A stretch of DNA of 64,000 nt from an uncultured Lachnospiraceae bacterium (GCA_910586645.1 CAJUIS010000004.1:37944-101943); one strand, 5' to 3'; shown: positions 43,260 to 51,574, counted from the stretch's first letter. Notes: generated by a model from the sequence alone, not told the origin. Made by a program: numbers and translations.

Positions 43260-43832
43260 TCACTCCCGCTTCTTCACATTAAATGCATTCATGGCCCGGT
43301 CTGTCTCCCCGTTTGCCATATACCCGGCCGCAAGAACGGCCTTTTCTATGGCCTCGTCCACGCACTTCCGGTCTGCTTTTGACAGGCGCCCAAGCACATG
43401 CGCCGCCAGATCCCGTCCGCCTTCATTTTCTCCCACGCCGATCTTGATTCTGGAAAAATCGCTGCCGCAGCGGGCAATAATGCTTTTGATCCCATTATGT
43501 CCCCCGGCGCTCCCTTTCCTTCGGATGCGGACGCAGCCGGGAGACAGGCTGATATCGTCATAAATGACAAGCAGGCTGTCTGCAGCGTTCAGCTTATAAA
43601 AGTCCAGTATGGCTCCAATGCTTTCTCCGCTTAAATTCATAAACGTCTGGGGCTTTGCCAAAATCGTCTTTACTCCTTCGATCATTCCCATCCCGCAAAT
43701 TGCCCGGCATTTTTTCACATTCATACTGACATGGTATTTATATGCCAATGCGTCAATCACATCAAACCCAACATTGTGACGTGTATTTTCATATTTTTTG
43801 CCTGGATTTCCAAGTCCCGCAATTACATACAT
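43260..43832 (-). CDS. pth: Peptidyl-tRNA hydrolase
   Basis: Releases tRNA from prematurely dropped peptidyl-tRNA. The signature GNPGKKYENTRHNVGF (8-23) contains the catalytic His20; conserved Asn68 lies in KPQTFMNLSG and Asp93 in VIYDDISL. 190 aa, normal. Shine-Dalgarno GGAGGGA. In Bacillus it is spoVC, also upstream of mfd. Confidence 0.97.
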   Translation of the reverse strand: MYVIAGLGNPGKKYENTRHNVGFDVIDALAYKYHVSMNVKKCRAICGMGMIEGVKTILAKPQTFMNLSGESIGAILDFYKLNAADSLLVIYDDISLSPGCVRIRRKGSAGGHNGIKSIIARCGSDFSRIKIGVGENEGGRDLAAHVLGRLSKADRKCVDEAIEKAVLAAGYMANGETDRAMNAFNVKKRE

Positions 43833-43866
43833 CGCTTTCCCTCCGCAGAATCAAATGTCTGTTTTC

Positions 43867-43895
43867 ATTTTAACGCAGTTTTAAATTTTTGTAAA
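43867..43895 (-). promoter_or_regulatory. Promoter of pth-mfd
   Basis: TTTACA (43890-43895), 17-bp spacer, TAAAAT (43867-43872). Confidence 0.6.
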
Positions 43896-43902
43896 CCGTC
43901 CT

Positions 43903-44550
43903 CTATTTCATATACAATCCCGCCAGCTCCATGTCCTGATTATAGGAAAACGTATAAGTCACGCTTATATTTTCATACGTTACGGCCATTTCGCCCACCG
44001 CATAATGACTGCCGCCTTTGACGAGTTCCCCGGTGTACACTTTTCCAAACTGTTTTCTCTTTCCCCAGTCTTTGGAAATGCCTTCTTTTGCGTCATCCAT
44101 TGTTTCCGCATTTAAAACCTCTCCCATTTCATCAACGGAAATTGCCTTTAACCCCTCATAATCTTCCGCATCCAATAATTCCACAACTTCCATAACGGCG
44201 TTTTCCACTTCCGCCTTATCAAAATATTTGCTGTTTTCGATATCGCCGCGCCTTGGAACCTGAAAAATCATGTAATAAGCCATAGACGCCACAATAATAA
44301 CTGTCGGAATAATCACGGCAAAAATCCTGTGCCTTCTGTAACGTTTCTTATCCTGCTCATCCATATTTTCATTATAACCCGCCGCAATCTCTTTTGCCGG
44401 TCCCATCCGCCGGACAATTTCATCCATGGACTCTCCTTTTCTGAGTCCTGCGTTCACCTCCGCCGTAAGCTGCTTTCTGATTTCCTGCTTTTTATCAGCG
44501 CCGCATTGAATTTTCCCTACAATCGCATTCACATATTTTTTTGCCGTCAT
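43903..44550 (-). CDS. Membrane protein with HAAS-like N-terminus and DUF3887-like C-terminus
   Basis: The N-terminal ~60 residues form a helical HAAS/DUF1700-like domain (ends with the 'MGPAKEIAAGYNE' pattern) that is commonly paired with PadR regulators. One transmembrane helix (about 75-95) is followed by an extracytoplasmic DUF3887-like domain (about 105-215). 215 aa. Its ATG overlaps the padR stop by 4 bp, so the two are coupled. The family idea is that the membrane protein senses a signal or sequesters the regulator; ligand and targets are unknown. Confidence 0.75.
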   Translation of the reverse strand: MTAKKYVNAIVGKIQCGADKKQEIRKQLTAEVNAGLRKGESMDEIVRRMGPAKEIAAGYNENMDEQDKKRYRRHRIFAVIIPTVIIVASMAYYMIFQVPRRGDIENSKYFDKAEVENAVMEVVELLDAEDYEGLKAISVDEMGEVLNAETMDDAKEGISKDWGKRKQFGKVYTGELVKGGSHYAVGEMAVTYENISVTYTFSYNQDMELAGLYMK

Positions 44551-44888
44551 TTGTCACCCTCCATAATTTTTTCCACACCATTGGAAATACGCTTCCAGAC
44601 CTCATTGAGCTCAAAAAGCGCCCTGCGCCCTTCCTCTGTAATTTCGTAGTATTTCCTTGACGTCTGTCTGCCGTTTGTTCCGCTCCATCTGCCGGCAATC
44701 AGAGCTTCCTCTTCCAGACGGTACAAAACAGGATACAGCGTTCCGTCTTTCAGCAAAAACGTCTCCCCGCTTCGTTCCCTCATTTCCTGAATAATCTGAT
44801 AGCCATACTTCGCCTCCGATTCAAGCAGCTTTAAAACAAGCATATCAAAAACGCCCTTTTTCATTTGCCGCTCATATCTGTCATTCAT
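44547..44888 (-). CDS. PadR-family transcriptional regulator
   Basis: Winged-helix repressor of the short PadR type (113 aa): MKKGVFDMLVLKLLE, YGYQIIQEMRE, LKDGTLYPVLYRLEEEALI and SRKYYEITEEG are all signature blocks. The ATG at 44888 has AAAGGGG; an upstream in-frame ATG lies in the operator region. It probably represses its own operon through the inverted repeat at 44904-44922. Confidence 0.92.
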   Translation of the reverse strand: MNDRYERQMKKGVFDMLVLKLLESEAKYGYQIIQEMRERSGETFLLKDGTLYPVLYRLEEEALIAGRWSGTNGRQTSRKYYEITEEGRRALFELNEVWKRISNGVEKIMEGDK

Positions 44889-44903
44889 AAAATCCCCTTT
44901 CAC

Positions 44904-44922
44904 TACTTTGTATAACAAAGTA
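44904..44922. promoter_or_regulatory. Inverted-repeat operator for PadR
   Basis: Perfect palindrome TACTTTG-TATAA-CAAAGTA, immediately downstream of the padR -10, overlapping the expected transcription start. Its position fits autorepression. Confidence 0.7.
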
Positions 44923-44923
44923 C

Positions 44924-44952
44924 ATTATAAGTCTGCATAACCCGGATGTCAA
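44924..44952 (-). promoter_or_regulatory. Sigma-A promoter of padR
   Basis: TTGACA (44947-44952), 17-bp spacer, TATAAT (44924-44929), both elements perfect; a strong promoter that needs a repressor. Confidence 0.8.
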
Positions 44953-44961
44953 GATTTTCTC

Positions 44962-44989
44962 TTTACGGATAAGATTTTTGTGTTATAAT
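44962..44989 (+). promoter_or_regulatory. Promoter of the antiporter gene
   Basis: TTTACG (44962-44967), 16-bp spacer, extended -10 TGTTATAAT (ends 44989). It is divergent from padR and only ~20 bp away, so PadR may affect it. Confidence 0.55.
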
Positions 44990-45019
44990 TTTGAATTGGA
45001 ATAAATAAAGGAGGCAAAT

Positions 45020-46207
45020 ATGGAAACTTATAATGTATTTAAAGATTTAGGAATCATTATCATTTTTGCAAAACTATTTGGGATCCTGGCAAGAAAATGC
45101 AAAGCCCCGCAGGTGGTTGGAGAAATCATCGCAGGGCTTTTGATTGGCCCAAGCATTCTTGGCCTGGTGCAGCAGTCTGATTTTCTGGTGCAGATGGCGG
45201 AAGTCGGCGTTGTGCTTTTAATGTTTTCCGCAGGGCTTGAAACAGATTTAAAAGAGCTGATGAAGACGGGGCCTGTCGCATTTTTAATTGCCTGCGCAGG
45301 CGTTTTTATTCCGATTGCCGGAGGAACGCTTTTGTACATGGGATTTTATGGAGCGTCCCCCTGGGGATCTGAAAAATTTTTTATGGCTGTTTTCATGGGC
45401 GTGATTATGACGGCGACCAGCGTCAGCATCACAGTCCAGTCATTGAAAGAAATGGGCAAATTAAAAGGCAAGGTAGGGACTACGATTTTAAGCGCCGCCA
45501 TCATTGACGACGTGATCGGCATTATCGTGCTCACGTTTGTTATCGGCTTTAAAAATCCTGACTCAAATCCCGGAAACGTCGTCCTGTCCACCCTGCTGTT
45601 CTTCCTGATGGCGTTTGCCGCCGGCATTGTCGTCTATAAGCTCTTTAAAAAACTGGACGAACGTTATCCGCATACACAGCGCATTCCCATTCTAAGCCTT
45701 GCCCTCTGCTTTTTCTTTTCATACGCAGCGGAACATTATTTTGGAATTGCAGACATTACAGGCGCATATGTGGCAGGCGTAGTGCTTTGCTCCATCCAGG
45801 ATTCTTCTTACATAGATCAGAAAATGGAAATCAGCTCCTATATGATTTTCGGACCCGTATTTTTTACAAGCATTGGCTTCAAAACAAGCGTAGACCATTT
45901 AAACGGCTCCATTCTCTTGTTTTCCGCCGCTTTCGTTCTTGTTGCGCTTGTCACAAAAATCATCGGCTGCGGCCTGATGGCCAAAGCCTGTAAATTTTCA
46001 TTTCCGGACAGTTTAAAAATCGGCGTCGGAATGATGACGCGAGGCGAAGTCGCGCTGATTGTAGCGCAGAAAGGATTATCCGTCGGCCTTCTGACCCCGG
46101 AATATTTTACCGCTGTCATCCTTTTAATCATCGCCTCAAGCATCGCGACTCCGATTCTGTTAAAACTTCTGTATACAAAGGACTGCACGGCCGATGCGGC
46201 GGGCTAA
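45020..46207 (+). CDS. CPA2-family cation:proton antiporter
   Basis: About 12 transmembrane helices over 395 aa. Family features include GEIIAGLLIGPS near 35-46, AIIDDVIGIIVL with the paired acidic residues in helix 5 (~157-168), and GMMTRGEVALIVA near 340. No KTN/TrkA regulatory domain is attached. Probably exchanges Na+ or K+ for protons. Shine-Dalgarno AAAGGAGG. Its stop codon lies inside the terminator loop. Confidence 0.9.
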   Translation: METYNVFKDLGIIIIFAKLFGILARKCKAPQVVGEIIAGLLIGPSILGLVQQSDFLVQMAEVGVVLLMFSAGLETDLKELMKTGPVAFLIACAGVFIPIAGGTLLYMGFYGASPWGSEKFFMAVFMGVIMTATSVSITVQSLKEMGKLKGKVGTTILSAAIIDDVIGIIVLTFVIGFKNPDSNPGNVVLSTLLFFLMAFAAGIVVYKLFKKLDERYPHTQRIPILSLALCFFFSYAAEHYFGIADITGAYVAGVVLCSIQDSSYIDQKMEISSYMIFGPVFFTSIGFKTSVDHLNGSILLFSAAFVLVALVTKIIGCGLMAKACKFSFPDSLKIGVGMMTRGEVALIVAQKGLSVGLLTPEYFTAVILLIIASSIATPILLKLLYTKDCTADAAG

Positions 46208-46222
46208 TGCCCGCCGTTTTTT
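46197..46222 (+). terminator. Terminator overlapping the antiporter stop
   Basis: CGGCGGGC-TAAT-GCCCGCCG (46197-46216) followed by TTTTTT; the loop TAAT contains the stop codon. Confidence 0.9.
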
Positions 46223-46243
46223 GCGGTACGGCTTTTATACCGC

Positions 46244-46603
46244 TCAAAACAGCTCGCGCAGTTTTTCCTCCCATTCCTTTTCTTTAAAACCAATTAAAAC
46301 GATTTTATCTGAAACAAAAAGCGGCCGTTTTACAAGCATCCCGTCTGACGCCAGAAGCCGGAGCTGATCCTCTTCGTCCATCTCTGAAAGCTTGTCTTTT
46401 AATCCCATTTCTCTGTAAAGAGCGCCGCTGGTATTAAAAAAACGCTTTAAAGGAAGCCCGCTCTTTTTATGCCATTTTTTTAATTCCTCCTCTGTTGGGT
46501 TCTCCTCTTTTATCGGCCGGTCTTCATATGATATTCCCTTTTCATCCAGCCATTTTTTCGCTTTTTTGCAGGTACTGCATTTTGCATATTCAAGAAACTG
46601 CAT
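46244..46603 (-). CDS. ArsC/Spx-family thioredoxin-fold protein
   Basis: 119 aa with redox CSTC (Cys9, Cys12) in the N-terminal thioredoxin-like fold and the conserved Arg in MLVKRPL (~93). Spx, MgsR and ArsC-type reductases share this layout; sequence alone does not separate a polymerase-binding regulator from a reductase. Not in an ars cluster, which argues against arsenate detoxification. It starts 30 nt after the MGMT-like gene. Confidence 0.85.
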   Translation of the reverse strand: MQFLEYAKCSTCKKAKKWLDEKGISYEDRPIKEENPTEEELKKWHKKSGLPLKRFFNTSGALYREMGLKDKLSEMDEEDQLRLLASDGMLVKRPLFVSDKIVLIGFKEKEWEEKLRELF

Positions 46604-46633
46604 CGCCTTTTTCTCCTTCCTCTTTGAAAATTT

Positions 46634-46960
46634 TTAAATCCAGGGAGTTTCCCATTGATATTTTTCCATCACCACATGCTCGTCCTCAAACGCAACCCCT
46701 TCTGCCAGCAAAAGCTCTTTCTGACGGTTTTCCCCGCCAAACGCAAATGCCTGGGAAACGTTCCCGTCTTTTGTTACCACTCTGTGACAGGGAATCTCCT
46801 TTGGATCCGGATTGACATGAAGCGCATATCCCACGACCCTGGCCCATCTTCTGTTTCCTGCCAAAGCCGCCACCTGGCCATAAGACGCCACTTTTCCCCT
46901 TGGGATTTTTTTGACTGCATCATAAATCTTCTCAAATGTATTCTTCTCTTTTTCCGCCAT
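46634..46960 (-). CDS. MGMT-family methyltransferase-like protein
   Basis: 108 aa covering only the DNA-binding alkyltransferase domain: VASYGQVAALAG, RAVG-like RVVGYALHVNP, and the active-site IPCHRVV with its Cys (~63). A real alkyltransferase activity is possible because the Cys is kept, whereas true ATL proteins have Trp there. The start follows the spoVG terminator by 12 nt. Confidence 0.87.
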   Translation of the reverse strand: MAEKEKNTFEKIYDAVKKIPRGKVASYGQVAALAGNRRWARVVGYALHVNPDPKEIPCHRVVTKDGNVSQAFAFGGENRQKELLLAEGVAFEDEHVVMEKYQWETPWI

Positions 46961-46971
46961 TTTATTTCTCC

Positions 46972-47008
46972 AAAAAATCCCCCCTGCTTTTCTTCCAAAG
47001 CAGGGGGG
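46972..47008 (-). terminator. Intrinsic terminator after spoVG
   Basis: Stem CCCCCCTGCTTT (46979-46990) with AAAGCAGGGGGG (46997-47008), then minus-strand TTTTTT. Confidence 0.9.
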
Positions 47009-47025
47009 CTGGTATTCTCCTGTTT

Positions 47026-47295
47026 TTATTCCTCCACTGTAAGCATCTCAGCCTGATACCGTTCGAGAATCATATTCTGAATTCTGTCCCTGGTACTTGA
47101 ATTTATCGGGTGCGCAACGTCCCGATACTCGCCATCGGCAGCTTTACGGCTCGGCATCGCAATAAACAATCCCTTATCGCCTTCAATTACTTTAATATCA
47201 TGCACCACAAATTCCTCGTCAATCGTAATCGAAACGATGGCTTTCATCTTGCCTTCTTTTTCAACCTTCCGAATCCTTACATCTGTAATCTGCAT
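47026..47295 (-). CDS. spoVG: Regulatory protein SpoVG
   Basis: Small RNA/DNA-binding regulator, 89 aa, starting MQITDVRIRK; conserved FIAMPSRK and DVAHPINSSTR segments are present. The ATG at 47295 has AAAGGA 5 nt away; a start further upstream would include the Shine-Dalgarno itself. It follows glgD in the same direction, with no promoter I could recognise. Confidence 0.96.
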   Translation of the reverse strand: MQITDVRIRKVEKEGKMKAIVSITIDEEFVVHDIKVIEGDKGLFIAMPSRKAADGEYRDVAHPINSSTRDRIQNMILERYQAEMLTVEE

Positions 47296-47350
47296 AATCC
47301 TTTCTCCCTTCTTGCCGTCTGACTCCATCCATCTTTATGACAAGCTTAGA

Positions 47351-48469
47351 TTACATCACATATCTGTCGTTATCCTCACAGACAACTTTCACACCATCGT
47401 CTCCGCAGTAATAAGTATTGGCGCGCAGCGTATTGCGGCTTTCCACAATACAGTTCTCAATATGTGTATTATCCCCAATGTATACATCATTTAATATGAT
47501 GGAATTCTTAATCACACAGTTCTTTCCAACAAATGTCTTCTTAAACAAAATGGAATTTTCCACCTTGCTGTTGATAATGCATCCGCTGGCCACAAGGCTG
47601 TTACGCACGTCAGAACCCGCATTGTACTTCGCCGGAGGAAGATCGTCCACTTTTGTGGCAATCTTCGGTTCGTCACGGAAGAAGAATTTCCGCACTTCCG
47701 GCTTCAGGAAATCCATATTGGTCTGATAATAAGACTCTACTGATGCAATGTTGCTCCAGTAAGTCTTTAACTTGTATCCAAAAATACGTTTCAAATTCTT
47801 ATAACGAATCAGAATATCCGATACAAAATCATACCGTTCTTCTTTTGCACAGCGCTCCAGCATCTCAATCAACTGGCGTCTGCGGATAATGTAAATGCCG
47901 GTGGATACTGTATTTGAATTTGCCATCATAGGCTTTTCTTCAAATTCCACGACTCTTGACTCTTCATTCATACGGACAACGCCGTAACGGCTGACGTCCG
48001 TGCCGGCGGGCATATCCTTGCACACCACTGTGATATCCGCTTTCTTCTCAATATGATAATCCAAAAGCTCATTAAAATCCACTTTATAAACACAGTCTCC
48101 GCTGCTGATAATCACATACGGCTCGTGACGCCTCCTTAAGAAATCAATATTCTGATACATTGCGTCCGCAGTCCCTCTGTACCACCAGTTATTCGAAGCC
48201 GTAACCGTTGGCGTAAACGTATAAAGCCCGCCCTGCTTTCTTCCGAAATCCCACCATTTGGAAGAGCTTAAATGCTCGTTCAAAGACCTTGCGTTATACT
48301 GTGTCAGAACCGCAACGGTATGAATGTGCGAATTGCTCATATTGCTCAGTGCAAAATCAATGCTGCGATAGCTTCCTCCTACCGGCATCGCCGATACCGC
48401 CCTCTGATTTGTCAGCTCCTGCATACGGTTGCTGCTGCCTCCTGCAAGAATAATTCCTAATGCCTTCAT
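47351..48469 (-). CDS. glgD: GlgD, regulatory-type subunit of ADP-glucose pyrophosphorylase
   Basis: 372 aa; nucleotidyltransferase fold with left-handed beta-helix C-terminus. GlgD lacks the full active site and in clostridia/bacilli partners GlgC to make ADP-glucose for glycogen. Its ATG overlaps the glgC stop by 4 bp. The N-terminus ILAGGSSNRMQELT is a degenerate form of the GlgC GGxGxRL loop. Confidence 0.93.
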   Translation of the reverse strand: MKALGIILAGGSSNRMQELTNQRAVSAMPVGGSYRSIDFALSNMSNSHIHTVAVLTQYNARSLNEHLSSSKWWDFGRKQGGLYTFTPTVTASNNWWYRGTADAMYQNIDFLRRRHEPYVIISSGDCVYKVDFNELLDYHIEKKADITVVCKDMPAGTDVSRYGVVRMNEESRVVEFEEKPMMANSNTVSTGIYIIRRRQLIEMLERCAKEERYDFVSDILIRYKNLKRIFGYKLKTYWSNIASVESYYQTNMDFLKPEVRKFFFRDEPKIATKVDDLPPAKYNAGSDVRNSLVASGCIINSKVENSILFKKTFVGKNCVIKNSIILNDVYIGDNTHIENCIVESRNTLRANTYYCGDDGVKVVCEDNDRYVM

Positions 48470-49740
48470 TTGCCCTCACCTGCCTTAATAATATATTCTC
48501 CTCCGGCAAGCACACCGTCGGGATAGTCTTCTTTTTCCGTCAAACCGGAAATGGCCGTATTCCTGCCAATTTTTACATTAGGCGGAATATAGGAATTTTC
48601 CCCGATTGTAACCAGCCCAAAAGCATAGATTTCATTGTGCAGCTTGCTCGTTTCTTCTTCTCCGATTCCCATTTCCACGCCGTCTTTGATTTCGCAGTCT
48701 TCCGCAATAATCGCTTTATCAATGATGCAGTTGTCCCCAATCTTCGTATCTTTCATAATGATGGAATCCCGCACCACGGTTCCTTTGCCGACAGTCACTC
48801 CCGCGCCGATTACGGAATGATGCACTTCACCGAAAATCTCTGATCCTTCCCCGATAATGCTCTTCTCAATTATGGAATCCGGGGAAACATACTGCGGCTC
48901 CACATTGTCCGATTTGGTGTAAATTTTCCAGTATTCTTCATAGAGATTGAATTCCGGAATCAAATCTACCAGTTCCATATTCGCTTCCCAGTAAGAACCA
49001 AGCGTTCCTACATCCTTCCAGTATCCGTTATATTCATAGGCAAAAAGCCTCTTTCCGCCTTCGTGGCAATATGGAATGATATGTTTTCCGAAATCACAGT
49101 TATTCTGATCTTTCTTGGCAAGCAATGCGTCCCGAAGCACGCTCCATGTAAAGATATAAATACCCATGGAAGCCAGATTGCTCCTCGGCTGTTTCGGCTT
49201 CTCTTCAAATTCCTGAATCTGCCGGTTCTCATCCGTAATTACGATTCCAAAACGGCTTGCTTCTTCAATCGGCACCGGCATAGCCGCAATTGTAACGTCC
49301 GCCCGGTTTTCCTTGTGGAAATCCAGCATCACCTCATAATCCATCTTATAGATGTGGTCGCCGGAAAGAATCAGTACGTACTCCGGATTATAGCTTTCGA
49401 TATAACTTAAATTCTGGTAAATCGCATTTGCCGTACCCGTATACCACTCACTGTTTTCCGTCTTTTCATATGGAGGCAGAACGGTAACTCCTCCATGATT
49501 CCTGTCCAAATCCCACGGGATTCCGATCCCGATATGGGAATTAAGACGAAGCGGCTGATACTGTGTCAAAACCCCTACCGTGTCGATTCCTGAATTAATA
49601 CAATTGCTTAACGGAAAATCAATAATTCTGTACTTGCCGCCAAACGCCACTGCCGGCTTTGCCACATTGGCAGTTAAAACGCCCAGCCGGCTGCCCTGTC
49701 CTCCTGCTAATAGCATTGCTATCATTTCTTTTCGAATCAT
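48466..49740 (-). CDS. glgC: Glucose-1-phosphate adenylyltransferase catalytic subunit
   Basis: Converts glucose 1-phosphate and ATP to ADP-glucose, the committing step of glycogen synthesis. Catalytic loop LLAGGQGSRLG near residue 10, and the FGGKYRIIDFPLSN block near 33-46. The ATG at 49740 lies 9 nt after GAGAGG; a GTG at 49749 overlaps that site and is less likely. 424 aa. It has an extended -10 promoter. Confidence 0.95.
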   Translation of the reverse strand: MIRKEMIAMLLAGGQGSRLGVLTANVAKPAVAFGGKYRIIDFPLSNCINSGIDTVGVLTQYQPLRLNSHIGIGIPWDLDRNHGGVTVLPPYEKTENSEWYTGTANAIYQNLSYIESYNPEYVLILSGDHIYKMDYEVMLDFHKENRADVTIAAMPVPIEEASRFGIVITDENRQIQEFEEKPKQPRSNLASMGIYIFTWSVLRDALLAKKDQNNCDFGKHIIPYCHEGGKRLFAYEYNGYWKDVGTLGSYWEANMELVDLIPEFNLYEEYWKIYTKSDNVEPQYVSPDSIIEKSIIGEGSEIFGEVHHSVIGAGVTVGKGTVVRDSIIMKDTKIGDNCIIDKAIIAEDCEIKDGVEMGIGEEETSKLHNEIYAFGLVTIGENSYIPPNVKIGRNTAISGLTEKEDYPDGVLAGGEYIIKAGEGK

Positions 49741-49780
49741 ATCACTCACCTCTCGTAATCCTAAATTATGTGCTAAAGAA

Positions 49781-49809
49781 ATTATATCATACTATATTTT
49801 TTTGTACAA
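49781..49809 (-). promoter_or_regulatory. Promoter of glgC-glgD
   Basis: TTGTAC (49804-49809), 17-bp spacer, TATAAT (49781-49786) with extended TG (TGATATAAT). Confidence 0.7.
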
Positions 49810-49941
49810 CATCTTTAACAACTTATCACATCATTTTTGTAATTTTTTGTAAAATTTGACGAATGTGCAAACCGTCCTCCGTTGGTTATAATATATACAA
49901 AAGACAAAATTTTTATAATTAAAGATGGGACAGGTAAACAT

Positions 49942-51324
49942 ATGTATCAAATTAATTTTAAAAAACCGATTCACATCCACTTTATAGGCATTGGCGGCAT
50001 CAGCATGAGCGGACTGGCCGAAATCCTCCTGAACGAGGGGTTTACCGTTTCAGGCTCTGACCGGCAGGAATCCCCGCTTACAAAACATCTTTCCGAAAAA
50101 GGCGCCTTTATTTCCTGTCCGCAGTCTGCGGCCAATCTTTCATCCGATGTGGACGCCGTCGTATTTACCGCCGCAATCGGTTCGTCCAATCCGGAGTACG
50201 CTGCGGCCAGGGCCGCCAATATCCCCATGCTCACCAGAGCAGAGCTTCTGGGACAGATAATGGACAATTACGCGCATTCCTTCGCCGTAGCCGGAACTCA
50301 CGGCAAGACGACAACGACTTCCATGTTAAGCCAGATTCTGCTTTCTGCAAAAACAGATCCTACGATTTCCGTCGGAGGAATGTTAAGCGCCATCGGGGGC
50401 AACATACGGGTGGGAGGCTCCGGCGTCTTTTTGACGGAAGCGTGTGAATACACGAACAGCTTTCTGCATTTTTATCCAAAGTACAGCCTGATCTTAAATA
50501 TTGAAGAAGATCACATGGATTTTTTCCGGGATCTTGCGCACATCCGCGACTCCTTCCGGAAATTTGCCCAAAATACGCTTTCCGGCGGAGCCATTATTAT
50601 CAATCAGGAAATCGAAAACTATCAGGAAATCACAGACGGGCTCCCCGTCTCCGTCATTGCTTACGGGCTTTTGGACACGTGCGATTACTATCCGCAGGAT
50701 ATTTCATTCGGCTCAGACGGCTGCGCCTCCTACACGCTGATGCACCGCGGAAAAGCCGTTATGCCCGTCAGTCTTTCGGTTCCGGGCATGCATAATGTCT
50801 CTAACTCGCTTGCTGCGGCTGCGGCTGCCCTCACGTTTCAGATTTCCCCGGAAGCAGTTTCGGACGGACTTTCCCTTTACCGCGGAACGGATCGCAGGTT
50901 CCAGTTCAAGGGCGTTTTTGGAGACAACGTTACCGTCATTGACGACTATGCGCACCATCCGACTGAAATTGCGGCCACGCTGGCAGCCGCGCAAAATTAT
51001 CCGCACAAAAGGATTGTCTGCGTCTTTCAGCCGCACACCTACTCCAGGACAAAAGCGTTTTTAAAAGAGTTTGCAGCGGCCCTCTCTTCTGCGGACATCG
51101 TCGTTTTAGCTGACGTTTATGCCGCAAGAGAAACAGACACTTTAGGCATAAGTTCAAAAGACCTTCAAAACGCTTTGGAAAAACTGGGCACAAATGTCTG
51201 GTATTTTCCCTCTTTTCCGGAAATTGAAAAATTTTTACAAAAAAAATGTATAAACGGCGACCTGTTGATAACTATGGGCGCCGGAGATATCGTAAACATT
51301 GGAGAAAACCTGCTTTGTCAATAA
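49942..51324 (+). CDS. murC: UDP-N-acetylmuramate--L-alanine ligase
   Basis: Adds L-Ala to UDP-MurNAc. N-terminal FIGIGGISMSGLA (~14-26), P-loop AGTHGKTTTT (117-126), and DDYAHHPTEI near 335. 460 aa. I chose the ATG at 49942 because GGGACAGG is upstream and the longer frame begins inside the -10 element (49887-49892, TATAAT). No good -35 fits that -10. It ends one base before the first DnaA box. Confidence 0.95.
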   Translation: MYQINFKKPIHIHFIGIGGISMSGLAEILLNEGFTVSGSDRQESPLTKHLSEKGAFISCPQSAANLSSDVDAVVFTAAIGSSNPEYAAARAANIPMLTRAELLGQIMDNYAHSFAVAGTHGKTTTTSMLSQILLSAKTDPTISVGGMLSAIGGNIRVGGSGVFLTEACEYTNSFLHFYPKYSLILNIEEDHMDFFRDLAHIRDSFRKFAQNTLSGGAIIINQEIENYQEITDGLPVSVIAYGLLDTCDYYPQDISFGSDGCASYTLMHRGKAVMPVSLSVPGMHNVSNSLAAAAAALTFQISPEAVSDGLSLYRGTDRRFQFKGVFGDNVTVIDDYAHHPTEIAATLAAAQNYPHKRIVCVFQPHTYSRTKAFLKEFAAALSSADIVVLADVYAARETDTLGISSKDLQNALEKLGTNVWYFPSFPEIEKFLQKKCINGDLLITMGAGDIVNIGENLLCQ

Positions 51325-51325
51325 G

Positions 51326-51343
51326 TTATCCACATTATCCACA
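51326..51343 (+). promoter_or_regulatory. Tandem pair of consensus DnaA boxes
   Basis: TTATCCACA at 51326-51334 and again at 51335-51343, head to tail without a gap. The sequence matches the DnaA consensus exactly. The pair sits one base after the murC stop. Confidence 0.85.
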
Positions 51344-51388
51344 TTTTAATCCGCAAACTATGGGATTTAAAATGTGGATTTCTTTTTC
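51337..51388 (+). terminator. Terminator after murC
   Basis: Left arm ATCCACATTTTAATCC (51337-51352), right arm GGATTTAAAATGTGGAT (51363-51379), then a T-rich tail. The left arm overlaps the second DnaA box, so the hairpin and DnaA site share bases. Confidence 0.7.
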
Positions 51389-51444
51389 TGCCTCTCCCTT
51401 CCGAATCCCTGATTTTTCCATATGCCGCACACTTGTCCCACAAC

Positions 51445-51462
51445 TTATCCACATTATCCACA
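51445..51462 (+). promoter_or_regulatory. Second tandem pair of DnaA boxes
   Basis: TTATCCACA at 51445-51453 and 51454-51462, identical in spacing and orientation to the first pair, 119 bp downstream. About 70 bp upstream of the dnaD -10. Confidence 0.85.
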
Positions 51463-51531
51463 TTTCTTCAATCCCTTATGATTACTGGCTTTGCAGGAAA
51501 AATAGCCCTTTTCAATTTTGAAATCCCGTGC

Positions 51532-51537
51532 TATAAT
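51532..51537 (+). promoter_or_regulatory. Extended -10 of the dnaD promoter
   Basis: TGCTATAAT (TG plus TATAAT at 51532-51537) with a weak -35 TTTTCA at 51509-51514. DnaA boxes lie upstream. Confidence 0.55.
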
Positions 51538-51574
51538 CTGGAACATATCAGAAAGTTGGAAAGAGGACATTACT

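Noticed and set aside
46244..46603. Arsenate reductase of an ars operon
   Set aside because: No arsR, arsB or arsA genes nearby; kept as ArsC/Spx family without a function claim.
49856..49892. TTGACG plus TATAAT as a sigma-A promoter for murC
   Set aside because: The gap is 25 bp, too long for sigma-A and without an activator-site clue; only the -10 is noted in the murC entry.
51326..51462. Chromosome origin (oriC)
   Set aside because: Four DnaA boxes exist, but dnaA, dnaN, rpmH and an AT-rich unwinding element are absent, and only four boxes in one orientation are seen.
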